Shown here one piece after another: positions 49,724 through 58,176 of a DNA stretch of 64,000 nt. This stretch comes from Streptosporangium sp040640155 (lineage in GTDB: Bacteria > Actinomycetota > Actinomycetes > Streptosporangiales > Streptosporangiaceae): positions 1 through 64,000 of the forward strand of contig NZ_JBFABE010000015.1 in NCBI RefSeq assembly GCF_040640155.1, read 5' to 3'. Positions within the stretch are counted from its first letter, which is position 1; every line of letters starts with the position of its first letter. Both the position numbers and the translations under genes were made by a program. The notes below the pieces were generated by a model that did not search any database, was not told where the DNA came from, and saw only the letters and a list, made by a program, of their open reading frames with translations.

Positions 49724-50875
49724 ATGGGCGAGGCGTACATCGTCGGCGCGGTCCGTACCCCGGTGGGCCGCAGGAACGGCGGCCTGGCGGGCGCGCACCC
49801 GGCGGATCTGGGCGCCCACGTCCTCGGCGAGCTCGTCGGCCGTGGCGGCGTGGACCCCGAGGCCGTGGACGACGTCGTGTTCGGGTGCGTCGACACCCTC
49901 GGGCCGCAGGCCGGTGACATCGCCCGCACCTGCTGGCTGGCCGCCGGGCTGCCCGAGTGCGTGCCGGGCGTCACGGTCGACCGCCAGTGCGGCTCCTCGC
50001 AGCAGGCCGTCCACTTCGCCGCCCAGGCCGTGCTCTCGGGCACCTCGGACCTGGTGGTCGCCGGCGGCGTGCAGAACATGAGCATGGTCCCGATCGGGTA
50101 CGCCATGACCGCCGGGCGGGCGCTCGGCTTCGACGGCCCGTTCGCGGGCTCGGAGGGCTGGCGGGCCCGGTACGGCGACCGGGAGATCTCCCAGTTCCGC
50201 GGCGCCGAGATGATCGCCGAGAAGTGGGACATCTCCCGGCGCGAGATGGAGGAGTTCGCCTACGAGTCCCACCGGCGGGCGCTCCGCGCGATCGACGAGG
50301 GCCGCTTCGCCGCCGAGATCGTCCCCTGGCGGGGCGTCTCCGCCGACGAGGGGCCGCGCCGCGACACCACCCCCGAGCGGATGGCCGCGCTGAGGCCCCT
50401 GGTCGAGGGCGGGCGGCTCACCGCCGCGCTCTCCTCGCAGATCTCCGACGGCGCCGCGGCCCTCCTGCTCGCCTCCGGCCGGGCGGTCAGGCGGCACGGG
50501 CTGACCCCGCGTGCCCGCGTCCACCACCTCTCCGCCCGCGGGGACGACCCGGTCATGATGCTCTCCGCGCCGATCCCGGCCACCGCGCACGCCCTGCGCC
50601 GGGCGGGCATGACGATCGGGGACATCGACGTGGTGGAGATCAACGAGGCCTTCGCCCCGGTCGTGCTGGCCTGGCTCAGGGAGACCGGCGCCGACCCCGC
50701 GCGGGTCAACCCCAACGGCGGCGCCATCGCCCTCGGCCACCCGCTGGGCGCCACCGGCGCCCGGCTGATGACCTCGCTCCTGCACGAGCTGGAGCGGACC
50801 GGCGGCCGCTACGGCCTGCAGACGATGTGCGAGGGCGGCGGCCAGGCCAACGTGACGATCATCGAACGTCTGTAG
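49724..50875 (+). CDS. fadA6: Acetyl-CoA acetyltransferase FadA6-like (HIP pathway thiolase)
   Basis: 383-residue thiolase with nucleophile Cys89 in VTVDRQCGSSQQAV, NEAFAPVVLAWLRE, NPNGGAIALGHPLGATGARL with the catalytic His, and the second Cys in LQTMCEGGGQANVTIIERL. Long blocks such as MSMVPIGYAM, EISQFRGAEMIAEKWDISRREME and RRDTTPERMAALRPLVEGGRLTAALSSQISDGAAALLLAS follow mycobacterial FadA6 (Rv3556c), which cleaves a late ring-opened HIP-CoA intermediate. It lies divergent from the KstR2-like gene with the operator between. GGGTGAGG precedes the ATG. Confidence 0.85.
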   Translation: MGEAYIVGAVRTPVGRRNGGLAGAHPADLGAHVLGELVGRGGVDPEAVDDVVFGCVDTLGPQAGDIARTCWLAAGLPECVPGVTVDRQCGSSQQAVHFAAQAVLSGTSDLVVAGGVQNMSMVPIGYAMTAGRALGFDGPFAGSEGWRARYGDREISQFRGAEMIAEKWDISRREMEEFAYESHRRALRAIDEGRFAAEIVPWRGVSADEGPRRDTTPERMAALRPLVEGGRLTAALSSQISDGAAALLLASGRAVRRHGLTPRARVHHLSARGDDPVMMLSAPIPATAHALRRAGMTIGDIDVVEINEAFAPVVLAWLRETGADPARVNPNGGAIALGHPLGATGARLMTSLLHELERTGGRYGLQTMCEGGGQANVTIIERL

Positions 50876-51189
50876 GGCCGTCCGGCGACATGTCCGGGTG
50901 CCGGGAGCGCGCGGATCCCGCTTCCCGCCGTGTCCTTGGACGTGGCCGTCGGAGCGGTCGTGTTCGGCGCGTGAGCCCGGGATCACGGTCTCAGCGGGCC
51001 GTCCGTTCCGTGTCCCGGGTGCCGCTCACTCACCGGAAGAGCGGTGGTCAGCCCTCTAGTAATTAAGAAACTTTCCTATTAGATTTGCGTCGAGCCGCCG
51101 TGGGAGCGCTTCCGCGGCCGGTCGGGCAACGTGGTGTCCGCACGTCCCCGGCGGGGAACACCGGCCGGTCGTCACGCGAGGAGGGGTGG
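50876..51189. other. 314-base region before the GH3 gene
   Basis: Mostly featureless GC-rich DNA until an abrupt AT-rich island (51058-51088) that contains the operator at 51060-51081. No gene seen. Confidence 0.5.
51060..51081 (+). promoter_or_regulatory. Palindromic operator/promoter island of the GH3 gene
   Basis: AAGAAACTTTCCT is an imperfect palindrome (AAGAAA-C-TTTCCT) flanked by TAATT and ATTA, giving symmetry over 22 bases. The island is 108 bases upstream of the GH3 start. Similar AAACTTTCC words occur upstream of amino-sugar genes in actinomycetes as operators of ROK- or RpiR-type regulators; the regulator here is unknown. Confidence 0.5.
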
Positions 51190-52722
51190 ATGAAGCGCGG
51201 CCCAGAGCTGCTCCGTCTGGCGGAGACCGTCGTCCTTCCCGGCTTCGAGGGCAGGACGCCGCCCGACTGGATCCGCCGCCGCCTCGGCGAGGGGCTGGCC
51301 GGCGTGGTGCTCTTCTCCCGGAACATCGCCACCCCCGCGCAGGTCGCCGGCCTCACCGCCGCGCTCCGCGAGGAGAACCCCCAGGTCCTCGTCGGCATCG
51401 ACGAGGAGTCCGGCGAGGTCACCCGCCTGGAGGCCGTGGACGGCAGCACCAGGCCCGGCAACTTCGCCCTCGGCGTGGCCGACGACACCGACCTCACCGA
51501 GGAGATCGCCGCCGACCTGGGCCGCGACCTGGCCGCGGCGGGCGTCAACCTCAACTTCGCCCCCTCGGCGGACGTGAACTCCAACCCCGACAACCCCGTC
51601 ATCGGGCTGCGCTCCTTCGGCGCCGACCCCGACCTGGTCGCCCGGCACACCGCCGCCTGGATCCGCGGCATGCAGTCGGCGGGCGTGGCCGCGTGCGCCA
51701 AGCACTTCCCCGGCCACGGGGACACCTCGGTCGACTCCCACCACGGCGTGCCCTACGTCGCCGCCACCGCCGAGGAGCTGCGCGACGTGGCGCTGCGCCC
51801 CTTCCGCGCCGCCGTCGCCCAGGGAGTCCGCACCGTCATGACCGGCCACCTCATGGTCGGCGCGCTGGACGCCGCGATGCCCGCGACCCTCAGCCGGGCG
51901 ATCCTGCACGGCCTGCTCAGGGACGAGCTGGGCTTCGAGGGCGTCGTCGTCACCGACGGCATCGAGATGGCCGCGGTCTCCCGCGCGTACGGGATCGGCG
52001 GAGCCTCGGCCCTCGCCCTGGCCGCCGGCGCCGACGCGATCTGCGTGGGCGGCGAGCACGCCGACGAGGCGACCGCGATCGCGGTCCGCGACGCCGTCGT
52101 GGACGCCGTGGTCGAGGGCCGGCTCGACGAGGAGCGGCTGGCCGACGCGGCCCGCCGCGTCTGCGAGCTCGCCCTCTGGACCACCTCGGCGGCGCACCGG
52201 ACCTCCGCGTCCGCCCACCCTGCAGAGGACGCGCGCACTTCCGCCGGCCCGCCGATCGGCCTGGCCGCCGCGCGGCGCGCCCTGCGGGTGACCCGCCGCT
52301 CCTCGGCCACGGCGCTGCCGCTCTCCTCGCCGCCGCACGTCGTCGAGCTGGCACCCGAGATGAACCTCGCCATCGAGAAGGGCACCCCCTGGGGCGTCGG
52401 CGAACCACTCGGCAAGCTGCTGCCCGGGACCAGCGTGACCCGGCTGGAGGCCGCCACCGCCACCGGCGGCGCGATCGAGACCGTGCTCGCCGCCGCGGCC
52501 GGGCGCCCGCTGGTCGTCGTCGTCCGTGACGCCCATCGTCACGCCTGGCAGACCGACGCGCTGCGCCACCTGCTGGCCGGACGCGCCGACGCCGTCGTGG
52601 TGGAGATGGGCCTGCCCGGCCGTTCCGACCTCGGCGCGGTCCACATCGCCACCCACGGCGCCGCCCGCGTCTGCGGCCAGGCGGCCGCCGAACTCCTCGC
52701 CGGAGACCCCGCCGTCACCTGA
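51190..52722 (+). CDS. GH3 family beta-N-acetylhexosaminidase (NagZ-like)
   Basis: 510 residues. The GH3 TIM barrel includes GVVLFSRNIATPAQVAGLTAALREENPQVLVGIDEESGEVTRLEAVDGST, the signature KHFPGHGDTSVDSHHGVP with the mobile-loop catalytic Asp/His, and the nucleophile Asp in GVVVTDGIEMAAVS. A C-terminal GH3_C-like domain follows from about 350. No signal peptide is present, so it acts on internalised GlcNAc-containing fragments (chitobiose or wall turnover products). ATG 51190 follows GAGGGG. Functionally it belongs with the NgcEFG-like importer 5 kb away, although it sits inside the HIP region. Confidence 0.9.
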   Translation: MKRGPELLRLAETVVLPGFEGRTPPDWIRRRLGEGLAGVVLFSRNIATPAQVAGLTAALREENPQVLVGIDEESGEVTRLEAVDGSTRPGNFALGVADDTDLTEEIAADLGRDLAAAGVNLNFAPSADVNSNPDNPVIGLRSFGADPDLVARHTAAWIRGMQSAGVAACAKHFPGHGDTSVDSHHGVPYVAATAEELRDVALRPFRAAVAQGVRTVMTGHLMVGALDAAMPATLSRAILHGLLRDELGFEGVVVTDGIEMAAVSRAYGIGGASALALAAGADAICVGGEHADEATAIAVRDAVVDAVVEGRLDEERLADAARRVCELALWTTSAAHRTSASAHPAEDARTSAGPPIGLAAARRALRVTRRSSATALPLSSPPHVVELAPEMNLAIEKGTPWGVGEPLGKLLPGTSVTRLEAATATGGAIETVLAAAAGRPLVVVVRDAHRHAWQTDALRHLLAGRADAVVVEMGLPGRSDLGAVHIATHGAARVCGQAAAELLAGDPAVT

Positions 52723-52773
52723 CCCGGAACCGGGGCCGGTGATTCTGTCGGGGCGGACTGCTTGGATCGCCGC

Positions 52774-53484
52774 ATGGATGCGGCGCGGCTGCTGGCGGAC
52801 CAGCGAGAGATCAACGGGGTCGACCTGGCGGGGCTCTCCCTCGGGGGGCACCTGACCGGCGACGGCTCCGACGCCCCCTACGTCTTCACCGAGTGCGACC
52901 TCACCGGCGCCGACCTCGCGGGGGCGTCGCTGGTGGAGGCGGTCTTCGAGGGGTGCGTGCTGGAGGGGGCCGACTTCCGCCGGGCGGACCTGGACGGGGC
53001 CCGTTTCTCCGGCGGCGGGGGAGCGGGGCTCAGGTTCGGCGGCGCCGACCTCGTCGACGCGGTCCTCGCCGACGTCGACCTGTCGGGCGCGGTCTTCGAG
53101 TCGGCCCTGCTGACCGACGCCTCCTTCACCGGCTGCCGCATGATCGGCGCGGTGCTCTCCGGTTGCCGGGGCACCGGCTACCGCCTCGAGGGCTGCAACC
53201 TGACGCTGGCCGAGCTCGTCGGGTGCTCGTTCCGGGGCCTGCGCCTGCGGGGCGTCCGCCTGGACGACGCCAACCTGTCGGGCTGCGACTTCACCAAGGC
53301 CGTGTTCGAGGACTGCCGCCTGATCGGCGTCCGCACCGTGGAGACGGTCTTCACCGGCGCCGACCTGCGCGGCGCCGACCTGGGCGACGTCGACGACACC
53401 CGGCTCCGGTCGCTGCGCGGAGCGGTCGTCAGCCCCGCCCAGGCCGCCGCGATCCTCGCCCTGCGCGGCCTCACCGTGAACTGA
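52774..53484 (+). CDS. Pentapeptide-repeat protein
   Basis: 236 residues, nearly all made of A(D/N)LXX repeats: CDLTGADLAGASLVEAVFEGCVLEGADFRRADLDGARF, ADLVDAVLADVDLSGAVFESALLTDASF, VRLDDANLSGCDFTKAVFEDCRLIGVRTVETVFTGADLRGADLGD. This folds as a right-handed quadrilateral beta-helix. Some members mimic DNA and protect gyrase (Qnr/MfpA), but most have no known role and no such inference is made. ATG 52774 is preferred to a TTG four codons upstream. It is convergent with ipdC. Confidence 0.9.
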   Translation: MDAARLLADQREINGVDLAGLSLGGHLTGDGSDAPYVFTECDLTGADLAGASLVEAVFEGCVLEGADFRRADLDGARFSGGGGAGLRFGGADLVDAVLADVDLSGAVFESALLTDASFTGCRMIGAVLSGCRGTGYRLEGCNLTLAELVGCSFRGLRLRGVRLDDANLSGCDFTKAVFEDCRLIGVRTVETVFTGADLRGADLGDVDDTRLRSLRGAVVSPAQAAAILALRGLTVN

Positions 53485-53598
53485 CGCGCCGCGGGGCCGT
53501 CCCCGGCGCGAGGCCGCCCCCGGACGGGGACCGGTCAGGGGCCGGTGCGGTCGGAAGGCGGCCTCCGGACGGGAGCCGTCACGGCCCGGCCGACGCGG

Positions 53599-54675
53599 TC
53601 AGGGGCGGGGCGCGCGTTCCAGGCGCTCCAGCCGGTCGAGGACGGTGTGCGCCTCGGACATGACCCGGTCGATCAGCTCAGCGCAGGACGGCAGGTCCTC
53701 GATCAGCCCGACGACCTGGCCGGAGGCCATGACCCCGAGGTCCGCGCGCCCGTCCACCATGGCGGCCCGCAGCAGCATCGGGGTGTTGGCCGCCTGGAGC
53801 ACCTGGGCCCAGGTCAGGTCGCGGCCGTGCCGCATCCGGCGCCCCTCGCGGATCATCGCGGCCCACGACAGGCCCGACAGCCGCCGGAACCGCGCGCCGT
53901 TGACGATCGCGCGCGGCAGGCGCAGACGCGAACGTTCGAGCGAGTCGACGAACGGGGTGCGCAGCACGCGGTGCGGCACACCGTCCACGCGGGTGGTGAC
54001 CACGGTCTCGGCACCGTCCAGGTAGACCCTCTTCACCTCCTCGCCGACGGTGGAGTCCGAGGTCAGCAGGAAGCGGGTGCCCATCGCGATCCCGCAGGCG
54101 CCGTACGACAGGGCGGCGACCAGGCCGCGGCCGTCGCAGAACCCGCCCGCCGCGATCACCGGGACGTCCACCGCGTCCACGACCTGGGGGAGCAGCACCG
54201 TGGTGGGGACCGCCCCGGTGTGCCCGCCGCCCTCGCCGCCCTGAACGATGACCGCGTCCGCCCCCCAGGCGGCGACCTTCTCGGCGTGCCGCCGCGCGCC
54301 GACCGAGGGGATGGTCACCACCCCGGCGTCCTTCAGCCGGGCGATGAGCTCCCGCCGGGGGGCCAGGGCGAACGACGCCACCCGCACGCCCTCGCGGATC
54401 AGCACGTCGACCCGCTCGCGGGCGTCGTCGGCGTCGGCGCGGAGGTTCACCCCGAAGGGGGCGTCCGTGCGCTCCCCGACCTCCCGGATCGCCGCCGTCA
54501 TCTGCCGGAGCGACATGGTGGCCGCCGCGACGATCCCCAGCCCCCCGGCGGCGGAGGTGGCCGAGACGAGGCGGGCCCCGGCGACGTACCCCATGCCGGT
54601 CTGCACGACCGGGTACCGGCAGCCGACCAGCTCGGTGAGCCGCGTCACCAGGGGCCGGGCGGCGGGTGGCGTCAC
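53599..54675 (-). CDS. ipdC: IpdC-like NAD(P)H-dependent flavin oxidoreductase (nitronate monooxygenase family)
   Basis: 358 residues of the NMO/2-nitropropane dioxygenase fold. The beginning LTELVGCRYPVVQTGMGYVAGARLVSATSAAGGLGIVAAATMSLRQM and the flavin block ADAVIVQGGEGGGHTGAV closely follow mycobacterial IpdC (Rv3553), as do DGVPHRVLRT and GRDLTWAQVLQAANTPMLLRAAMVDG. IpdC is needed for HIP-CoA ring degradation, where it is thought to act as an NADH-dependent reductase. It is the last gene of the echA20-ipdA-ipdB-ipdC operon; its GTG overlaps the ipdB stop. Confidence 0.86.
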   Translation of the reverse strand: MTPPAARPLVTRLTELVGCRYPVVQTGMGYVAGARLVSATSAAGGLGIVAAATMSLRQMTAAIREVGERTDAPFGVNLRADADDARERVDVLIREGVRVASFALAPRRELIARLKDAGVVTIPSVGARRHAEKVAAWGADAVIVQGGEGGGHTGAVPTTVLLPQVVDAVDVPVIAAGGFCDGRGLVAALSYGACGIAMGTRFLLTSDSTVGEEVKRVYLDGAETVVTTRVDGVPHRVLRTPFVDSLERSRLRLPRAIVNGARFRRLSGLSWAAMIREGRRMRHGRDLTWAQVLQAANTPMLLRAAMVDGRADLGVMASGQVVGLIEDLPSCAELIDRVMSEAHTVLDRLERLERAPRP

Positions 54676-55487
54676 GCCGGGACCTCCCGGTCGCGGAGCC
54701 CGGCGGGGTCGAGGACCTCGCGCAGCACGCCGAGCTCCTTGGCGGTGGGCCACCGGGTCGCCGGGACGTCGCCGGTGACGGCGAGGGGGAAGCCGGTCGC
54801 GGCCACGACCTCCTCCACGGTGACGCCCGGGTGGACCGACGCCAGGCGCATCGACCCGTCCGGGGTGCGGAAGTCCAGCACGGCCAGGCCGGTCACCACG
54901 CGGCGCAGGTCGTGGTGGCGCAGGGCGCCCGGCCCGGCCTCGGCCGCGCGGTCGTGGCCGACACCGCTGACCATGTCCACGCGCGGTACGAACACCCGGG
55001 GCGAGTGCCGGGGGATCCAGTAGCTGGTCGGGCAGCAGACCGTGTTGCCCGGCACCCCCCGCACCCCCAGGAGCTGGGCCCTGGGACGGTCCCGGTCGCC
55101 GATGCGGGAGATGTTGCTGTTGCCGTACCGGTCGATCTGGCTCGCCCCCAGCATGACGTGCCGCCTGCCGTTGAGCACCAGCCACAGGTGGTCCGCGAAC
55201 GGCAGCCAGCCCTCGACCACCTCCGGCGCCTCCCCCAGCGCGGGGACGTCGCCGGTCAGCAGGCACGTCCCGTCGTGCGTGATCAGGTCGGGCTCGAAGG
55301 TCAGCCGGGCCAGCCGGGCGGCCAGCACGGTGATCGCGCCGCCGATGCCCGCGGCCAGGATCTCCCCGTCCCCCCGGAACGCCTCGGCGCACGCGACGAC
55401 GCACACCTCCGCGCGGGTGGCGCCGGCGGCCTCGGTGGCGTCGATGTCCTCGGTGGGACCGGTTGCGCGGCCGGCGCCGGCGGTCAC
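54672..55487 (-). CDS. ipdB: IpdB-like CoA-transferase-fold hydrolase, beta subunit
   Basis: 271 residues. TRAEVCVVACAEAFRGDGEILAAGIGG, LTFEPDLITHDGTCLLTGDVPALG, GRRHVMLGASQIDRYGNSNIS, GVRGVPGNTVCCPTSYWIPRHSPRVFV and ASVHPGVTVEEVVAATGFPLAV match IpdB (Rv3552). IpdA and IpdB form a heterodimer of class I CoA-transferase fold that hydrolytically opens the last steroid ring (COCHEA-CoA). The first ~20 residues are an added Gly/Ala/Thr-rich stretch. GTG 55487 overlaps the ipdA stop. Confidence 0.87.
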   Translation of the reverse strand: MTAGAGRATGPTEDIDATEAAGATRAEVCVVACAEAFRGDGEILAAGIGGAITVLAARLARLTFEPDLITHDGTCLLTGDVPALGEAPEVVEGWLPFADHLWLVLNGRRHVMLGASQIDRYGNSNISRIGDRDRPRAQLLGVRGVPGNTVCCPTSYWIPRHSPRVFVPRVDMVSGVGHDRAAEAGPGALRHHDLRRVVTGLAVLDFRTPDGSMRLASVHPGVTVEEVVAATGFPLAVTGDVPATRWPTAKELGVLREVLDPAGLRDREVPA

Positions 55488-56341
55488 GATCCCTCCCCGG
55501 TCCCGCGTACGGCCTCCTGGTAGGCGGCCTCGTCGCCGGACAGGTAGCGCTCCCGGAAGGCCCGCCACGCCCCGGGGTCGGCGGCGGCGCTCGCGTAGGC
55601 CCGCTGGAACGCCTCGTCGCGGCCGTGGTCGGGCTCGCAGCTCGTGAAGTGGGCGCCGCCCGGCGTCTCCACCACCCCGGCCACCATCGACCGGCTGATC
55701 AGCAGCGACTGCACGGGGCCCTCCTTGAGCAGGTCGGCGGTGTCCACCACGCGTTCGCAGGAGACGTAACAGCGACCGGCCGCCTTGGCGTAGAGGTCGT
55801 CGAGGTAGGGGTCGGGGCCCAGGTACTGCGCGTTGCCGCGCCGGTCGGCCCGGTTCAGGTGCACCAGCGCGACGTCCAGGGGCAGCGCGGGCACGGCGAC
55901 GAGCTCCTCGCCGTCGCCGTACGGCGAGCGGACGGTCCGCAGCTCCGGGTTGACCCGCATCACGTCGGAGCCCAGCCCGGCCCGGGTCGGCAGGAACGGC
56001 AGGCGGTGCGCCGCGGCGAGCAGGCCGAACATGAACATGCCCTCGTCGTACTCGGTGAACGCCACGGTCCCGGCCTGCCTGGCGGCCCGGAAGTGCGGTT
56101 CCAGCGGGATCGAGTCCAGCGTCACGAACGGGGCGATCACCCGGGCGACCTTGCCGTACGCGCAGAGCAGGCCGACGTCGGGCCCGCCGTAGGACACGAC
56201 CGTCAGGTCCCGTACCGGGGAGCGGCAGACCGCCCTGACCAGGGCCATCGGCTTGCGGCGCGACCCCCAGCCGCCGATGCCGACCGTCATGCCGTCGCGC
56301 AGCCGCCCGGCGACCTCGTCGGCGGTCATCAGCTTGCTCAT
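55484..56341 (-). CDS. ipdA: IpdA-like CoA-transferase-fold hydrolase, alpha subunit
   Basis: 285 residues. The start MSKLMTADEVAGRLRDGMTVGIGGWGSRRKPMALVRAV and blocks DLTVVSYGGPDVGLLCAYGKV, EYDEGMFMFGLLAAAHRLPFLPTRAGLGSDV and VVETPGGAHFTSCEPDHGRDEAFQRAYASAA follow mycobacterial IpdA (Rv3551). The Glu in EYDEGM is at the place of the residue shown to be catalytic there. With IpdB it opens the D-ring-derived cyclohexenone CoA ester. It overlaps echA20 by four bases (ATGA). Confidence 0.88.
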   Translation of the reverse strand: MSKLMTADEVAGRLRDGMTVGIGGWGSRRKPMALVRAVCRSPVRDLTVVSYGGPDVGLLCAYGKVARVIAPFVTLDSIPLEPHFRAARQAGTVAFTEYDEGMFMFGLLAAAHRLPFLPTRAGLGSDVMRVNPELRTVRSPYGDGEELVAVPALPLDVALVHLNRADRRGNAQYLGPDPYLDDLYAKAAGRCYVSCERVVDTADLLKEGPVQSLLISRSMVAGVVETPGGAHFTSCEPDHGRDEAFQRAYASAAADPGAWRAFRERYLSGDEAAYQEAVRGTGEGS

Positions 56342-57141
56342 CGGCCGTCCCCCTCCTCCGGATCCGCCGGCCCCTCGCCGCCCGCTCCCGCTTCCGTCCC
56401 CGCTCCCGCTCCCGCGATGAAGGCGTCGCGGTGCCTGTCGCCGGAGCCCATCAGGTTGAGCTCGAAGGTGAAGCCCTGCTCGAACCGGTAGCTGCGCCTG
56501 ACGTCGACCGGGTCGATGCCGTTCAGCGACTCCTTGGCGCGGCGGATGACGTACGGGTCCTTGTCCGCGATCCGGCCGGCGACGTCGAGGGCGGTCGCGC
56601 GCAGCCGGTCGCGCGGCGCGACCTCCAGCACCGAGCCGAAGGCGCGCAGCTCGGCGGCGGTGACGGTGCGGCACGTGTAGACCATGGCCCGCATCAGGTG
56701 CTGGGGGACCAGCCGGGCCAGGTGGGTGGCCGCGCCGAGCGCGCCCCGGTCGACCTCGGGCAGGCCGAAGTAGGCGTCGTCGGAGGCGACCACGATGTCG
56801 GCGTTGCCCGCCAGCCCGACCCCGCCGCCCAGGCAGAACCCGTGCACGGCGGCGATCACCGGCACCTCGCACTCGTAGACCGCCGCGAACGCGGCGAAAC
56901 ACCCTCGGTTGGCGCCGACCAGGGCGGTGTGGCCGGCGGTGGCCTGCATCTCCTTGACGTCCACCCCGGCGTTGAAGCCCCTGCCCTCCGCGCGCAGCAC
57001 CACGACGCGCGTCGCGGGGTCGCGTCCGGCCTCCCGTACGGCCTCGGCCAGCTCGAACCACCCGGAGACCGGCAGCGCGTTGACCGGGGGCACGTCCACC
57101 ACGACCTCGGCGACCGCTCCGCCGTGAAGAGTGATTCCCAT
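56338..57141 (-). CDS. echA20: EchA20-like ring-cleaving enoyl-CoA hydratase-family enzyme
   Basis: 267 residues of the crotonase fold. VVVLRAEGRGFNAGVDVKEMQATAGHTALVGANRGCFAAFAAVYECEVPVIAAVHGFCLGGGVGLAGNADIVVAS and YFGLPEVDRGALGAATHLARLVPQHLMRAM track mycobacterial EchA20 (Rv3550), the hydrolase that opens ring C of HIEC-CoA. The C-terminus RRSYRFEQGFTFELNLMGSGDRHRDAFIAG is also shared; a Gly/Ala/Glu-rich tail of about 25 residues is extra. It is first in the four-gene operon; an operator-like site ends 20 bases upstream. Confidence 0.88.
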   Translation of the reverse strand: MGITLHGGAVAEVVVDVPPVNALPVSGWFELAEAVREAGRDPATRVVVLRAEGRGFNAGVDVKEMQATAGHTALVGANRGCFAAFAAVYECEVPVIAAVHGFCLGGGVGLAGNADIVVASDDAYFGLPEVDRGALGAATHLARLVPQHLMRAMVYTCRTVTAAELRAFGSVLEVAPRDRLRATALDVAGRIADKDPYVIRRAKESLNGIDPVDVRRSYRFEQGFTFELNLMGSGDRHRDAFIAGAGAGTEAGAGGEGPADPEEGDGR

Positions 57142-57160
57142 CGCGCCTCACTGTTGGCAC

Positions 57161-57176
57161 CTAACGCTTGCTTGGT
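57161..57176. promoter_or_regulatory. KstR2/TetR operator between echA20 operon and SDR pair
   Basis: CTAACGCTTGCTTGGT, on the minus strand ACCAAGCAAGCGTTAG, lies between echA20 (start 57141) and the first SDR (start 57267). A rightward promoter TTGGCA (57154-57159), 16 bases, TACCGT (57176-57181) overlaps it. Confidence 0.6.
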
Positions 57177-57266
57177 ACCGTAGCACGTGGCGATCGGCCG
57201 CGGCACGGCCCGCACGGCGCGGAGCGGGGCGGCGCGGCGCGGTCGGACGGTGAGGAGGCGGGTGCG

Positions 57267-58133
57267 ATGGACACCGGAGGCGGCGACGGGGAAGGAACGG
57301 GCGCGGTGGGCGCCGGGGACGGGACGGCCTCCGCGCCCGGCGGCCGGGTCTCCTACGACCTCACCGGATCGGTCGTCCTGGTGACCGGCGGGACCAGGGG
57401 GATCGGCGAGGGCATCGCGGGCGCCTTCGCGGCGGCCGGGGCCCAGGTGGTGGTGTGCGCCCGCAGGGAGCCCGGGACCGTGCCCGAGGGCGTCACGTTC
57501 GCCGCCGCCGACGTGCGCGACGCCGCGGACGTCGACCGCCTGCTCGCCGGGATCGAGGAGCGCCACGGACGGCTCGACACGGTCGTCAACAACGCCGGGG
57601 GCTCGCCGGACGCGCCGCTGTCCGGCACCTCGCCCCGGCTGCACACCCGGGTGGTGGAGCTCAACCTCGTCGCCCCGCTGCTCGTCTCGCAGCGCGCCCA
57701 CCCGCTCCTCGCCGCCTCCGGCGGCTCGGTCATCATGATCGGCAGCTCCAGCGGTACGCGGCCCTCCCCGGGCACCTCCGCCTACGGCGCCGCCAAGGCC
57801 GGCCTGCACCACCTGGCCGACTGCCTGGCCGCCGAGTGGGCGCCGCGCGTCCGGGTCAACACGGTCGTCGTCGGCCTCGCCGACACCGGGGACCCGGCGG
57901 GCCCGGCCGGTTCGGCGGGCTCGGCGGCCTCGGCCGCCCACTACGGCGGTCCCGGCGGGGTCGCGCGGATGGGCGCGGCCGTCCCCGCCGGCCGGACGGC
58001 CCTGCCCTCGGACGTGGCCGCGGCGTGCCTGTGGCTGGCGGTGCCCGGCTACGTGACCGGCGCGCGGATCGCCGTCCACGGCGGCGGCGAGATCCCCGCC
58101 TGGCGGCGGATCGCCTCTGGACACGACGGGTGA
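57267..58133 (+). CDS. Short-chain dehydrogenase/reductase, Rv3549c-like
   Basis: 288 residues. A Gly-rich N-terminal extension (about 30 residues) precedes a classical SDR: VVLVTGGTRGIGEGIAGAFAAAGAQVVVCARREPG, DTVVNNAGGSPDAPLSGTSP, IMIGSSSGTRPSPGTSAYGAAKAGLHHLADCLAAEWAPRVRVNTVVVG. Sequence and position, divergent from echA20, correspond to Rv3549c in the mycobacterial KstR2 regulon. GAGGAGG precedes ATG 57267. A Gly/Ser/Ala-rich insert follows the catalytic domain (DPAGPAGSAGSAASAA). Probably oxidises or reduces a ring-derived hydroxyacyl-CoA. Confidence 0.82.
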   Translation: MDTGGGDGEGTGAVGAGDGTASAPGGRVSYDLTGSVVLVTGGTRGIGEGIAGAFAAAGAQVVVCARREPGTVPEGVTFAAADVRDAADVDRLLAGIEERHGRLDTVVNNAGGSPDAPLSGTSPRLHTRVVELNLVAPLLVSQRAHPLLAASGGSVIMIGSSSGTRPSPGTSAYGAAKAGLHHLADCLAAEWAPRVRVNTVVVGLADTGDPAGPAGSAGSAASAAHYGGPGGVARMGAAVPAGRTALPSDVAAACLWLAVPGYVTGARIAVHGGGEIPAWRRIASGHDG

Positions 58134-58176
58134 ACGGCCGGGAAACTCTGCATGATCACAACGAGAGGGGCCCGGC

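Noticed and set aside
52774..53484. Qnr/MfpA-type gyrase protection protein
   Set aside because: Pentapeptide repeats alone do not show this; no gyrase-related context exists.
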